From Pristionchus mayeri (taxonomy: Eukaryota; Nematoda; Chromadorea; Rhabditida; Neodiplogasteridae), in the NCBI GenBank assembly GCA_036245805.1, contig BTRK01000006.1:50151257-50215256 (forward strand): a stretch of DNA of 64,000 nucleotides. Direction: 5' to 3'. Below the pieces are notes generated by a model. The model ran no database searches, was not told where the DNA came from, and saw nothing but the letters and a program-made list of their open reading frames with translations. This document shows positions 14,001-24,700 of the stretch, piece by piece; within the stretch, counting starts at the first letter, position 1, and each line of letters starts with the position of its first letter. The position numbers were made by a program, and so were the translations under genes.

Positions 14001-15662
14001 ATGGCCAGATCGAATTCGATGAGGTCCGCGCCCTCCTTCTGGGCCTGCAACGAAGTTATATTCATCTTCAGTAAGTGAATAACTTATACATACTAATCGA
14101 TGGATCGATATTTACATCAAAACTGGGCTTGTTTATGGTAGAGGAAGCTATGTATATCGTGCATAGTGCTTGTTCTAATTTAGTTCAGTGCAATCGCCGA
14201 TTTTAGAACGAAAGTAAACAATCTGCAAGATCTCTAATTTCTGAGTAGGAATGCGCTTCAATTCCGGATGTTGTGACAAGAATACACTAGGTTAGTACCT
14301 GAGCGAATCCGGACATGGAGTTCTCGGGGAAGGAGTAGGGCGAGCCACGGTGACCTCCGAAAGTCCATCCAGCGAAGAAGTAGTTACCCTGAACAATAGA
14401 GTTCGAGAAATGACACCACGGTCTCTTCATTCTCCACACTCTCTCGCCGATCGACCGGTCTAGAGAGTGTGTATAATGAAGAGACCGTGGTGTCATTTCT
14501 CGAACTCTACTGAACAATCAATCATCACTAAAGGTAAAGGCACATTTCGTCGCCGAGACTGGGCTTTCAGGAGAATACTTCTAGACCCGTGTCAGTCATT
14601 AAAGAAGGTCTGTCAGCAAAGTTGAAATTTTGACGTTGTCATAGCCATGATCGACCTTTGTACAACCATAAGAGATTCTGAAAATTTCAAATGCGTATCT
14701 CTATTTTGAACCGAGTTATTATTCGTTGGCAGAATGCCAAGGAGGGCTTGAAGGGAAGGGACGTGCGGGAATTCAAATATCTAGAAGATTTTTCAAAAAC
14801 TGGTGGGATTCGAACCCGCACCCTTCCGATTACGCGGCGACTGCTTTACCACTGAGCTATGCGATTGACCTTTGCCTATCCTCTTAGCTCGGCTATGATC
14901 GTTGGATGATTGTCTAGATCATGGTTCTGACAGCGTCAAAAATTTAACTTTGCTGACACTCCTTCTTTAATTGAGCAATTATTTAATGCATGTTGATAGC
15001 ATGCATATCGATCTAATCCCGCTGTAATGCTATGTCTAGCAATGTGTAAGAATTTGAATGAGTTTTGTGATGATTCACTTCGATTTTTTCACCATTTGAA
15101 TGTGTATGAATGAATGTGTATGAAGAAATGAAGTTTGAAATAATCCATGACGAATTGTTTACTGAATAAATGAGTAACTCGATAATCGCACCGTATCGAC
15201 GTCGCATCTGTTGAGGTGGTTGACGTGGTAGATGATGGCGACGAGGATGGGAATGAGGACGATGGCCAGAGGGAAGAAGAAGATGAACAGGCAGAGGACG
15301 AGTAGAAACAGAGCGAAGGATATTACTGCAATTATGAGTGGTGAACAGTGAATTCTTGCGCAGCAAAGTTTATCTTTGGAGATTGAAAGTTACCATGATT
15401 CAATTACGCAAGAATATGTTAGGGATCTGGTTTAGAGCGTGATGATTTGTCTAGAACGGATTGTAGCATTATGCATGTCAGAGCACTCATCTCACCTACT
15501 GTTCTCAGTGGTTCAATACTTTATTTAACTCTAGACGAAGGTTGTAATCTTCATCGAGAATGATATGACAAACATGTTGACTCACGTTTGTGATCGTCAA
15601 ATAGATTTTGATAGAATATGAGGGAAAAGCTAAACAAACTCACCTAGTTTCTGCTCGTCCAT
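11024..15662 (-). CDS. Glycerophosphodiester phosphodiesterase, GDE1 (MIR16) type membrane protein
   Basis: Eleven exons: 15662-15644, 15325-15192, 14388-14299, 14044-13936, 13734-13665, 13484-13364, 13012-12892, 12739-12690, 11975-11842, 11403-11334 and 11131-11024. All phases join, giving 341 aa, close to the 331 aa of human GDE1. After six residues comes a strongly hydrophobic anchor (about 8-40), then the GDPD TIM barrel. Catalytic signatures are present: HRG at 64-66, PEN at 72-74, the IEFD metal-binding acids E91/D93 and H106-D107. VPTLEEVV, FDVKDYSD and AIVCSFYPWVIYK follow GDE1 rather than the GDPD1/3 branch. The family hydrolyses glycerophosphodiesters such as glycerophosphoinositol to glycerol 3-phosphate and an alcohol, in membranes. 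The start lies 29 bases after a TTTTCAG acceptor, probably the trans-splice site. Introns carry several MITEs, one placed exactly on the acceptor of the catalytic exon. Confidence 0.9.
13197..13233. repeat. Short perfect hairpin in an intron
   Basis: A 15-bp arm (AGTAAAGAACGAGGA) is mirrored after a five-base loop, inside an intron of the phosphodiesterase gene. It may be the core of a small MITE. Confidence 0.7.
13262..13301. repeat. MITE arm ending in CTCTTGCAGTGCGCCGC
   Basis: The segment with ATGAAGAGAG followed by the 17-mer CTCTTGCAGTGCGCCGC recurs at 47341-47379 in an intron of an unrelated gene. It is therefore a dispersed repeat end rather than gene sequence. Confidence 0.6.
14397..14509. 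mobile_element. Intact 113-bp MITE with 8-bp target duplication
   Basis: Terminal inverted repeats of about 50 bp begin TAGAGTTCGAGAAATG and contain ACCACGGTCTCTTCATTC. The loop holds a GACCGGTC-like core. The element is flanked on both sides by CTGAACAA (14389-14396 and 14510-14517), an 8-bp target-site duplication typical of hAT-class non-autonomous elements. It has no coding capacity. It is the best-preserved copy of the family described in the findings. The left target copy contains the CAG acceptor of the catalytic exon at 14388 (minus strand). Confidence 0.9.
14596..14974. repeat. Imperfect foldback enclosing a tRNA-like sequence
   Basis: The left arm from 14596 (TCATTAAAGAAGG, TGTCAGCAAAGTT) is mirrored at about 14900-14974 (AACTTTGCTGACA, CCTTCTTTAATTGA). 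Arms are about 65-75 bp with several mismatches. The middle holds the tRNA-like block at 14796-14866. Located in an intron of the phosphodiesterase gene. Confidence 0.65.
14796..14866 (-). pseudogene. tRNA-derived sequence (degenerate tRNA or SINE head)
   Basis: Read on the minus strand it has a good A box (TAGCTCAGTGG) and B box (GGTTCGAATCC) at normal spacing, and a recognisable T arm. The acceptor stem does not pair, the anticodon stem is poor, and position 33 is not T. If folded by length the anticodon would be CGT (threonine), but this is uncertain. It is therefore better read as a tRNA pseudogene or a tRNA-headed SINE than as a working tRNA. Confidence 0.6.
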
Positions 15663-18600
15663 GGTCACCTTGGTGGTCGCCAGTTTGACCCCTGAAAAGG
15701 ATTTGAAAATTGGTTGATTATCAGTGAGAAACAATACAAATGCGAGCAAAAAACAATGAAATTCGGCAAAAACTTGGCAATCGAAATCAAAAGGGCAGAT
15801 ATTGTTTATTCACAGTACTCAATCACCTCCAGTCTACAGTTGGATCACCGAAAAAAATATTATTGGCATTAATAAATTAGTGAAAGACCAAAAATCATGC
15901 TTCTGAAAATATTTAAGTCCGGAATAAAAGCTCCCGGTTATGCGCTAAATGCAGTGAAAAAAACAGCTGTAGGAAGAACTAGGGTCTCACAGGTGGAACA
16001 ATAAAATGATTACGGTATCTATCTATGTGAATGTTATCCCACTCAGTTTTAAGCGATTCATTCTCATGCATTTATTCGAAAATATGTTCCATAAGTGGTG
16101 AATAGTTATCGTACATGTCAGCGAAATCAGAACGGCCACCGAGAGGCACCGAGAAATTTTCGATTTCTGGCTCTCTGCGAATATGCAATTTTTAAAGTCG
16201 TGGTTGTGCTCATATTTTTTATCATGGTCGATTTGCTGGAATCGACCCGGACATGCCCGGTCAATTATGGCTAGAAATCGATTAATCGAAAGCGAACAAT
16301 TATGGTGCGATTACGGTATTTTGAAAAGCTCACCAAAGTCGGTGAGCTTTCCAAAATACCGTAATCGCACCAAAATGTTGTGTATTTGATTTATCGATTT
16401 CTAGCCATAATTAACCGAGCATGTCCGGATCGATTCCAGCAACTCGACTATTATAAAAAATATGAGCACAACCACGACTTTTAAAATTGCGTATTCGCGG
16501 AGAGCCAGAAATCGAAAATTTCTCGGTGCCTCTCGGTGGCCGTTCTGATTTCGCTGACATGTACGATATGTGGACGAATTTGGAAGTCAGGCACTCGAGT
16601 GAATAGATTTCGCTCTAATTTCCCTCTGCCAAGTTCCTGTAAATTGTTCCTACCGTTCTCTCGTTCTCCACGTGCGCACACCTTGTTCCATTCCAATACC
16701 GACCATTCATCCGCCCATCCCCTCTCTCTCCGTCCCTATCCCGGGGGCAGCAGCTGACACTTGGCTGCCGGAGTAAATGTGCGGACAGCCGCCCCGAGGA
16801 GGGAAGACGGATGAAAGGATGGAAGGGGGACGGGGGAAGTGTAACCAGCCTCAGTGACCATAAGAGTTCGAAATTCCGGTCGCAGTCTCGTCATCTTCAC
16901 AGAATCCCTTGATAGATTGAGTAGCGAAAAGGTTTATAGAACAAAGTATCCGTGGTAGCGTTGGACAAACCCTAGTGACCACTGCTGACCACCTCCTTCG
17001 ATCAGCAAACCGCCGTTGATATCCGGCGAAACCACTGAAAAAGTCGATGGGGAGACAAACAGATTTGAACACTTGTCAGAGAGAAATTTTCCGAAGACAC
17101 TGGGATTCCCGAGAGGCGACGATAGTTGTTAGTGCCGGGCAGGCAGCTATCACCTGATTCCGCTCCGGCAGCCCTTACACCCTCATTTCGCCCCGCCGAA
17201 AAAGCGACTTGATGGATGGCGGTTGATTGGGCGAGGACGGAATGGCTGTCCATACGTTTACATCCCTCCGCTTACCTGATCCCAATCTCTGATATCACAT
17301 CCTCTCCATTACGCCGTTGCTCTGTAAATACCGCCACGGATTCAATCCAGTCTACTCTGATAGAGAAAGACTTCTTGTCGTACCTCTCTCACATTCGTAT
17401 CACGTTCGTATTAGGTCTGCCGGGAACTGTCGAATGTGTTGAATGTAGTGCTAAAATGTACGGTGAACTGCTGAATGATGGCCTTTCCTTTGGTTCTCAT
17501 CCGACCTTGTACCAGATCTGCAGAAGTACGTTCTACCATTCCATCAGACTGTTCTAAGAAATCCTCATTGCTCCTCCATCCAACGTATTTGTTCTCTTGT
17601 AATTCCAGTGTAACGCACACATCTTACTTTGTTCTCCTTATTCCTTCTCGATCACCTCGGCCACCTCTCTATTTCTCATGCGTCTCATAACTTTTACCTC
17701 CTCTCCCTCAGTCCCCGAATTTTTGCCGCTGGTGAAAGTGATAGGCCCCGAACAAATGTCGATTTACTACGCAGTCCCGACCTCACTCCATCTTCCCACT
17801 CAGTTCATGTTTTCGATAACTTGCTCGGCGTCCCCCTATCGCTTTCACAAATATCTTCGTCATCGGTCAATCTCTCGTCGTGTGTAATTGACTCCTACTA
17901 GTAACTGCGTGCCACTCCGCCAGTTATCCTCTCCTCTCCTCATCTTCTCAGGGATAAGTGGCCCCCGCGCGATAAACTCTTAGAGTGAGAGAGAGGTGTG
18001 CTTCGATTGGTAGAGACTCCTCGGAGATAGATGGGATATTACAACAGCGCGAGGCGAGGGGGTGGTGGAGGAGGCTGCGCACTCGCTACTCCGCCACACA
18101 CATTCAGTAGTAGTTCCCCCGTTGCTCGTCTGCTAACACTCGCGCACACACAACGGTAAGCACATCTCTTATCTCGCAATTTACACATCAGAAATCACAG
18201 TACCACCAAAGTACCATATCAGGATCCTAGTGTCGTTAAAGTAGATGTAGGTCTTAGCTGTTCATACTCCAACAGTGCCAATATAGTAATATATTATATA
18301 TAGCCCTAGGGTCATGGAAGTAGTAGGCAGGGGTTAGCAAGTGGGAGAGAGCGGAGGGGGTCCTCTGACGTCGCGTCAGCAGCAAAAATCATCAGTCTTG
18401 AACACTAGACACCTGCTCACCCTTCCCATTCATTCCCGACTCCTTTCCGTCTCCGATTTCGCTTTACGTTTCCCAGTCGCTTCTTCTTTGCATGTGACAT
18501 CGCAAGCAACTTCCTGACTTCTTTCAGCCACTCACTCTGGGTCATCCGAGGCCGTCAGACCTAGTCAGCCTGACCTGTACCTCCCCCACACCTCAGTCCC

Positions 18601-18699
18601 AACCTAGTCGATCGCGCACCAAAGAGCAACAAGGGGATAATCATAGAGAGACCCACCGTAGGAATTCACAACCAAAATCTCAATTCCACTTTTTACAGA
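15663..18699. other. Divergent upstream region of phosphodiesterase and troponin T genes
   Basis: About 3 kb between two divergently transcribed genes. It contains the 16107-16567 palindrome and a troponin T 5' leader. A plausible non-coding exon ends at 18155 with donor GTAAGC, and the leader resumes after the TTTTACAG acceptor at 18692-18699. Pyrimidine-rich tracts dominate 17.6-18.7 kb. Short open frames at 16.8-17.9 kb lack coding signs. Confidence 0.5.
16107..16567. repeat. 461-bp near-perfect palindrome
   Basis: Each arm is about 220 bp. The outer end TATCGTACATGTCAGCG is mirrored at 16551-16567, and the centre at about 16326-16352 is a small hairpin, AAAGCTCACC / GGTGAGCTTT. Arms differ at only scattered positions. 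No ORF or recognisable transposase is present. Likely a non-autonomous foldback transposon. Confidence 0.9.
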
Positions 18700-18707
18700 C
18701 TCTCGCA

Positions 18708-21700
18708 ATGTCCGACGTTGAGGATCAGTAGTAAGTCCATCGCTCGATTCCCTTGCTTCCCACTTTATTCACATATTTATCCCAATTGTTCCATTTCTGT
18801 ATACAATGCGATCCTCCTCATCCAATCTATATTCTTTCTCTGGCCTTACCTCATCCTCCTCTTACAAGAACCCCGTAACCTCGCCCCCGTCTACCTCATC
18901 CTTCTCACCGTACTCCTCATCTGCTAGCGTATCCTCCTCTCGATTCTCATCCACTTCGATCAATCCCGGTAGTCCCTCTCCGCTCGTTCCCTCATCCTTC
19001 TTCCTTGACCCGCCCCGCAAAATCTCGTCCATCCCTGACTATGGCTGTTCGCCCGCTCCTTCCGCCTCTTCTTACGAGTCCCGTCTCTCCTCTCGTAGGT
19101 CCTCATCTTCCGATGTTCGCTCCGTTGTCCAGCAACAGCCCAATGCCAGACAGACCCGCACCACTGAGACCGATTCGTTGCTTGAATTGTATGGGGTTAG
19201 AGGGCGAGGCACCGCCGCCGGTGGCGAACCCGCTAAACGGAAGTCTTCCGGGATCCTAGAAGAGAGGAAGAAAGGCCTGCCCACACTAGAAGAGGGCGTT
19301 AGCTTCAGGAGGGGCTCACGAGAAGGGATTTTTGACCTGCCGGGAAGCTCTAGGGACCCTAGGGACTTGTTGCTCGGCGGTCGCATCACTAGCGAGGGCG
19401 GTAGGTTCGCGGAGAAGATAGCAGGAGGAGGACCTGGAGGAGGAGGCGGATTCTGCGGGCTGATGCCGTCAACGTCGATGGTCGGAGGCGGACCGGGCGG
19501 GCTGGCAGGAGAGATCAATCAGATCGAGTACACAAATCGTCTGCTGGAGGCGCATAAGCGGGTGGATGATCTGCTCAGGAAAAGGGGGCTGTCAGCCGAA
19601 GATGAGCGGAAGTACCTGAGAGCGTGGGAGGAGATTCCCGTCGTGAGGGAAGTGCGGAACTACGACAACTACGACAGGAGGCGATCGCACTCCAGCGATA
19701 GCGGACTGAGCACGGACTCGGACGAGACGAAGGAGCGCCCGCTGCCCGAGGTCAGCATCGAAGCTGATGAGGACTGGGAAATGGACGAGTTCGATGAGGC
19801 GCACGCCGACGCCGTCCTTCCAGAGAGTCCCACGGAGAAGGTGGCCATGAGAACGAGGGAGTTTGGCAAGACCAAGACTGAGGCTGCCACGACGATCGCC
19901 AAGAAGCCGCAAGCAGAGATCGCCAGGAGGATCCTCATCCAGCCAAAGAAGACGAAGATGGCCGTATCGGCTACCTTCGCTGCCTCTGTACCCCCGAAGA
20001 TAGCCGTTGTCGACGTTGAAAAGACTATGAAGAAGCGCATACACAAGGAGGGAGTACTCAAGAGCCTCACGCTACCGAAGCGGACGTCCGCCTCCGTCGC
20101 GGCTACCATCAAGGTCGCGCCACCAGTGGTAGTGAAGAAGGACGAGAAGAGCTGCACGTTCCGCGCGCCCTCGCGCTCCGTCTCGCGCGGACGCGGTGAT
20201 GAGAAGAAGCCGGGCTTGCTCGACAAGGTGCTGCTGCGGCGTACTCGTCCCGCGACCACAGCCAACGCGGCACCTGCAGCACCCGAGGCTCCAACTCGTC
20301 CCATCCTGCGCAAGGTACGACCTGGATCTCTGGATGTCGTTCCGGAAGCCAAGAAGCCTTCTCCGCCTGGTCACCTGCATCCTCTCGACGCGTGCAAGAC
20401 CATTCTGGCGAGTCTGAAGCCGAAGAAGGACCGAGTGGCGAGATCCTCGGCGGAGATCTCCGTGCAGCACTGCAGCTTCTTCCAGACGGCGCAGACGATC
20501 ATCGCGAAGGCGCGTGCGCTCCCCGAGAAGAACGTGCGCATCAACCTCCGGCTCACCGAGCGCGCGCCCTACAGGGACAAGACCAAGATTGTCCTCGCGT
20601 GTGCACGCGCAGCTGTAGCGAGACTCGACATCTCCCTTCACAAGCCAACAAGAAGAAGGACCATCCAGTTTACGGACCCCGAAGCTCGGGCCCCAGCGAG
20701 ACGAGTCGGCAAGCTGGAGCGCGCGATGACCATTGAGGCGCCGTACGTACGACCTGAAAGGGTCGTGCGCCCCCTCCAGATACCCCAGTCCTTCCTCGAG
20801 AAGACCCCGTCACAGGATGATCCCGAGACGAAGGAGGACTTCAAGGCGGCCAGGGAGAAGCTGAAGAAGGTGCCCTTCGTGGACTGTCTCACCGGCCTCG
20901 ATCTGCCCATCTACTGGTTGGACTCGCCAAACGCCTCCGCTCCGAAAGTTGTGAAGAGGAAGGATAGCGGCTCGGAGCCGAAGAACAAGCTACTGGAGCG
21001 ACTTATCGGCAAGGAGCAGGAGAAAGAGAAGGATGGCAAGCCCGAAGAAAGCCAGAAGTTAAAGCGGCAGAACGCCTTCAAGAAGAAGAGGCGCGGCGTG
21101 GACGGTGATTCGGTCTCGCTTTCCTCACTTGGTGGCAAGTCCGGCTCGCCGCCGCCTTTAAACTCTGATAGCTGCTCAGCGCGTCGCGCGACGGCTGCAG
21201 CCAGCGAGAGACTGCAGCAGCTGCAGCCGGGGTCAGCTCCCGGCCAGCCTGCAGCAGTCCCTCGAATCGCGCACGTCCAATCCTCACCGCACATTCCCGA
21301 CATCGCCCTGTTCTCGTCGCCCTCCGAAGACGTCATCTACGACGACGTAGACAAGGCGCTCGTCCGCTCCTTTCGCGCCTCCCTCTCCATTCCGAAGCCC
21401 GTCGCCCTCCGTCGTCCCGTCACCCCACTCCCGCTCGACTCATCAGTCGGCAATCAAGCACAGCATCGTCTCCGAGACTACAAATCGCCTCCTCCTCCCA
21501 CAGCCTTCCTCCAGCGCCGCACTCCTCCCAGAAAGTAGCACTCCTCCATCTTTCCAAACTCCCCACCACTCCCTCCCCGTTAAATCCCCTTCACACCTCC
21601 ATCCTCCACTCGCCTCCGTTTCCTCGGCTCAGGTACACAGTAGTGGTGAGAACGTAGTGGTAGTGAGAACAAGAGGTGTATTGAGTGATCTAGAGTTGAT

Positions 21701-24700
21701 CTTTGACCTTCGCAGCTCTGAGTACGAGGAGGAGGAGGAGCAGGAAGAGGTGGAAGAGACCCGGCAGGAGGAGGAGGTCGAGCAGGAGGCTGAGCAGGTC
21801 TCCCGGTAAGTCAGAGATCAAAGATCACGTTTTTCGAGTTCTCCAAAATGAAGATCAATGAGATGCATTCCATCTCAATGAACTCATTACAGGCAACCGA
21901 AGCGGTGAGAGCCCCTTCCCCTCCTTCCCCTACTCGGTTTCGGCATTGCTAACATGCTCGCTGGCTAATCAACGCTAACATTGTCCACGAGCTAACCTAG
22001 ACTCTAGTGCTTCGTCTGAGTAGAGCTTTCACCGAGTCGAAAGAGCTTGTATCTGGCTTTCTGCTTGAACTGGATTGAAATTGCGTACATAATTGGGATA
22101 TTTTTAGCGCCACCTACGAGTTCGCCAATGGCGCCAACCTCACCGAGGCGGAGCAGGCCATGATCGTCAGTTTATACTTTTCAAACCAATATTGTTGTTT
22201 TCGTCGCTTTTTTGTCAGTTCTATACACACTTTCGACGTCAAGAGAGATTACAAGGTGAAGTGATAATTACCAGAATTTCGAAATATATTTATACCTGAC
22301 TATCATCATTCGCAGGCGGCGAAGAAACGCCACGAGGACGAGGAGGCCGCCAAGGTGGAGGAGTACATGGAGAAGCGTCGGCTCGAGAAGGAGAATGTGA
22401 GCTTCGTTTAAATCCAATTACTCATTATTTTCTCTCATAGGAGACACATTTTTTAGTGTTTACTCAGTTCTAGAGTTCCACCAGCCCTCAAAAACGATTC
22501 AGTGTACCACAGTATCCGATAATTAACATTTTTCCGGAGTGGTTTGGATCGTTGAGATTGATCTTTGATCTCCGCAGGAGGAGGAGGAGCTGCGCAAGCT
22601 GAAGGAGCGCCAGGAGCAGCGCAAGCGGGAGCGCGAGGAGGAGGAACTGGCGTTCGCAGCGAGAATGGCGGAGGAGGAGGAGAAGAGGAAGATATTGGAG
22701 GTGGGCGAAAATATCATTACTGTATTGAGATTCTTTGTTCATCCTCCAATGTGTATCAGTACAAAGAGCAATCGATTGTCGAGCTGTCAGGTAATTGATG
22801 AGTAGGTAAAGATGGGGGGAATCTGAAAATATCTTATTGTTGTTGCACTTCGCACCTCGTGACTCATTTATCAGTGTGGGCGTCGATTAGGGAGTGCAAT
22901 TTCGGGTCGGGAGCACTAGACTAGACAACTTTTCTAGTTCATAATGTTGGGGCAGAGATCACGAGAGAAGACACGGATCTTTGACAGCTTTCCCTCTTAC
23001 CTAACTATATATTTTTTGTAAAATTTAAAAAAGTGATAGGGAAGAAGATAGTTTTACGGGATTGTATGGAGTACTTGAGCACAGATCTATGAAGCTTCTG
23101 AATATAGCAGTCGTTGTTGAGGATGAGCGCCGTGCAAAACACGAAGCGGAGAAGGCGAAGAAGGAGGAGGAACGGGCGAAGAGACAGCAGCAGATGGCGG
23201 GACTCACTGGGGGCAGGAACTTCGTGATCCCGGAGAAGAAGGACAAGTAAGGAAGATGCGAGAATTAAGAAATATTACTGTTGATTGAATAGTACGCCAG
23301 AACGCTTCGAAAATCACTAGGGAGAGAGCATTAAATATAGTAGAGTGATTGGTCATATTTTCTGAACTCTCTCAGCTCTCAAAGACCCCTATAGAATACC
23401 ATGAGTTTCTGAATGCTCCGATCATTGACGAGCAGGCTTAGAATGTTTCGCAAATGATCATTAGTTTTTATCTGTTTTCCTCATTATGTTGCAATTATTG
23501 TTGAGGGGCGACAAGTTCGGGAACATCGTGCAGGCGAAGCAGGAGATGGGCATGACCAAAGATCAGCAGCTGGAGGCCAAGAGGGTATGATTCGAAATCT
23601 AACTTCCTGTCTTCTACGACACTGAACAATCAAAGAGAGATACGACTCAATAGTTCTCAGATAAAAGTCCCAAGTCTACGTTTTGTGCGAACTTCGACGG
23701 CACAAATAGAGCCTTCGATAGAGCCCATCTAAGAAGAACCAATCCTGCTTTTTATAAATCACCAACGACATTTTGAACAGAATGAAGAGAAATCATCGTA
23801 GTTCCCCGGCTAAATACGGTCTCTACTTCTCCTTTACTGTGCATTTCCTGTATTCAAATAGGCGTTAATTGCTTCCTTTACTCTCGTAGACTCACGAACT
23901 CTGATGAAGACATGAATAAGGCTAATCGCGTCTGAGTCTCGTGAGATGAGCTGAAAGCGATTTGCTAATCAAGGAAGAGATATACTAGAAATACAAGTGC
24001 TCACATCACAGATCTTCATGGCTGCTGTGATGAAGGGAATGGATGCTTCCGGGCTACTTCCTGCCGATCTCAAGGTGCGAAATAGACTTTTGAATAAAAC
24101 TGACTACACTACGGACTCTTCATAAATCTATAACATCTCAATCAGCCGAGAGTTCGAAATTTTGCTATGCAAGTTCGAAAGTCGAGCGTTTAAAAATGTG
24201 CTTATTTCATCTAAAAATGCTCAGGGCAAGATCAAGGAGCTGCATCAGCGCATTTGCAAGCTCGAGACGGAGAAGTACGATCTCGAGAAGCGTCATGAGC
24301 GACAGGAGTACGATGTATGAGAACCTTTTTAAAACCTCTTTCTTTTCCCCTGAAATATAAATAGACCCTCTTTTAGGACCACCTATTGTAGTCCAAGCAC
24401 CTTTATGGTCACCATCATATTTTTGTACGATGTACGGTTTCGCACGTTGCCTGATACGATTTGCAACACGATGCATGACCAGTTTCGACGCGGCCACCTA
24501 CGTCCTAATTCAAATTATTGCGTGTTCCCTCCTCCGGTTTCACCCTCTTTCGATTTTTGGCTAGGGCGTATTTCGAATTTATGTGTAGGTTTCAGGTGCA
24601 CTGCACACATCATTTTTATTGAAAGGCATCTAAAAATCAGGCGCCTAAAACGACTGAATGTTCTAGAATGATGTCCAATATGTCAGATTCCATAATGTCA

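Noticed and set aside
19592..20641. Long minus-strand frames opposite the 910-aa ORF
   Set aside because: They are antisense shadows of G/C-rich, codon-biased plus-strand coding sequence.
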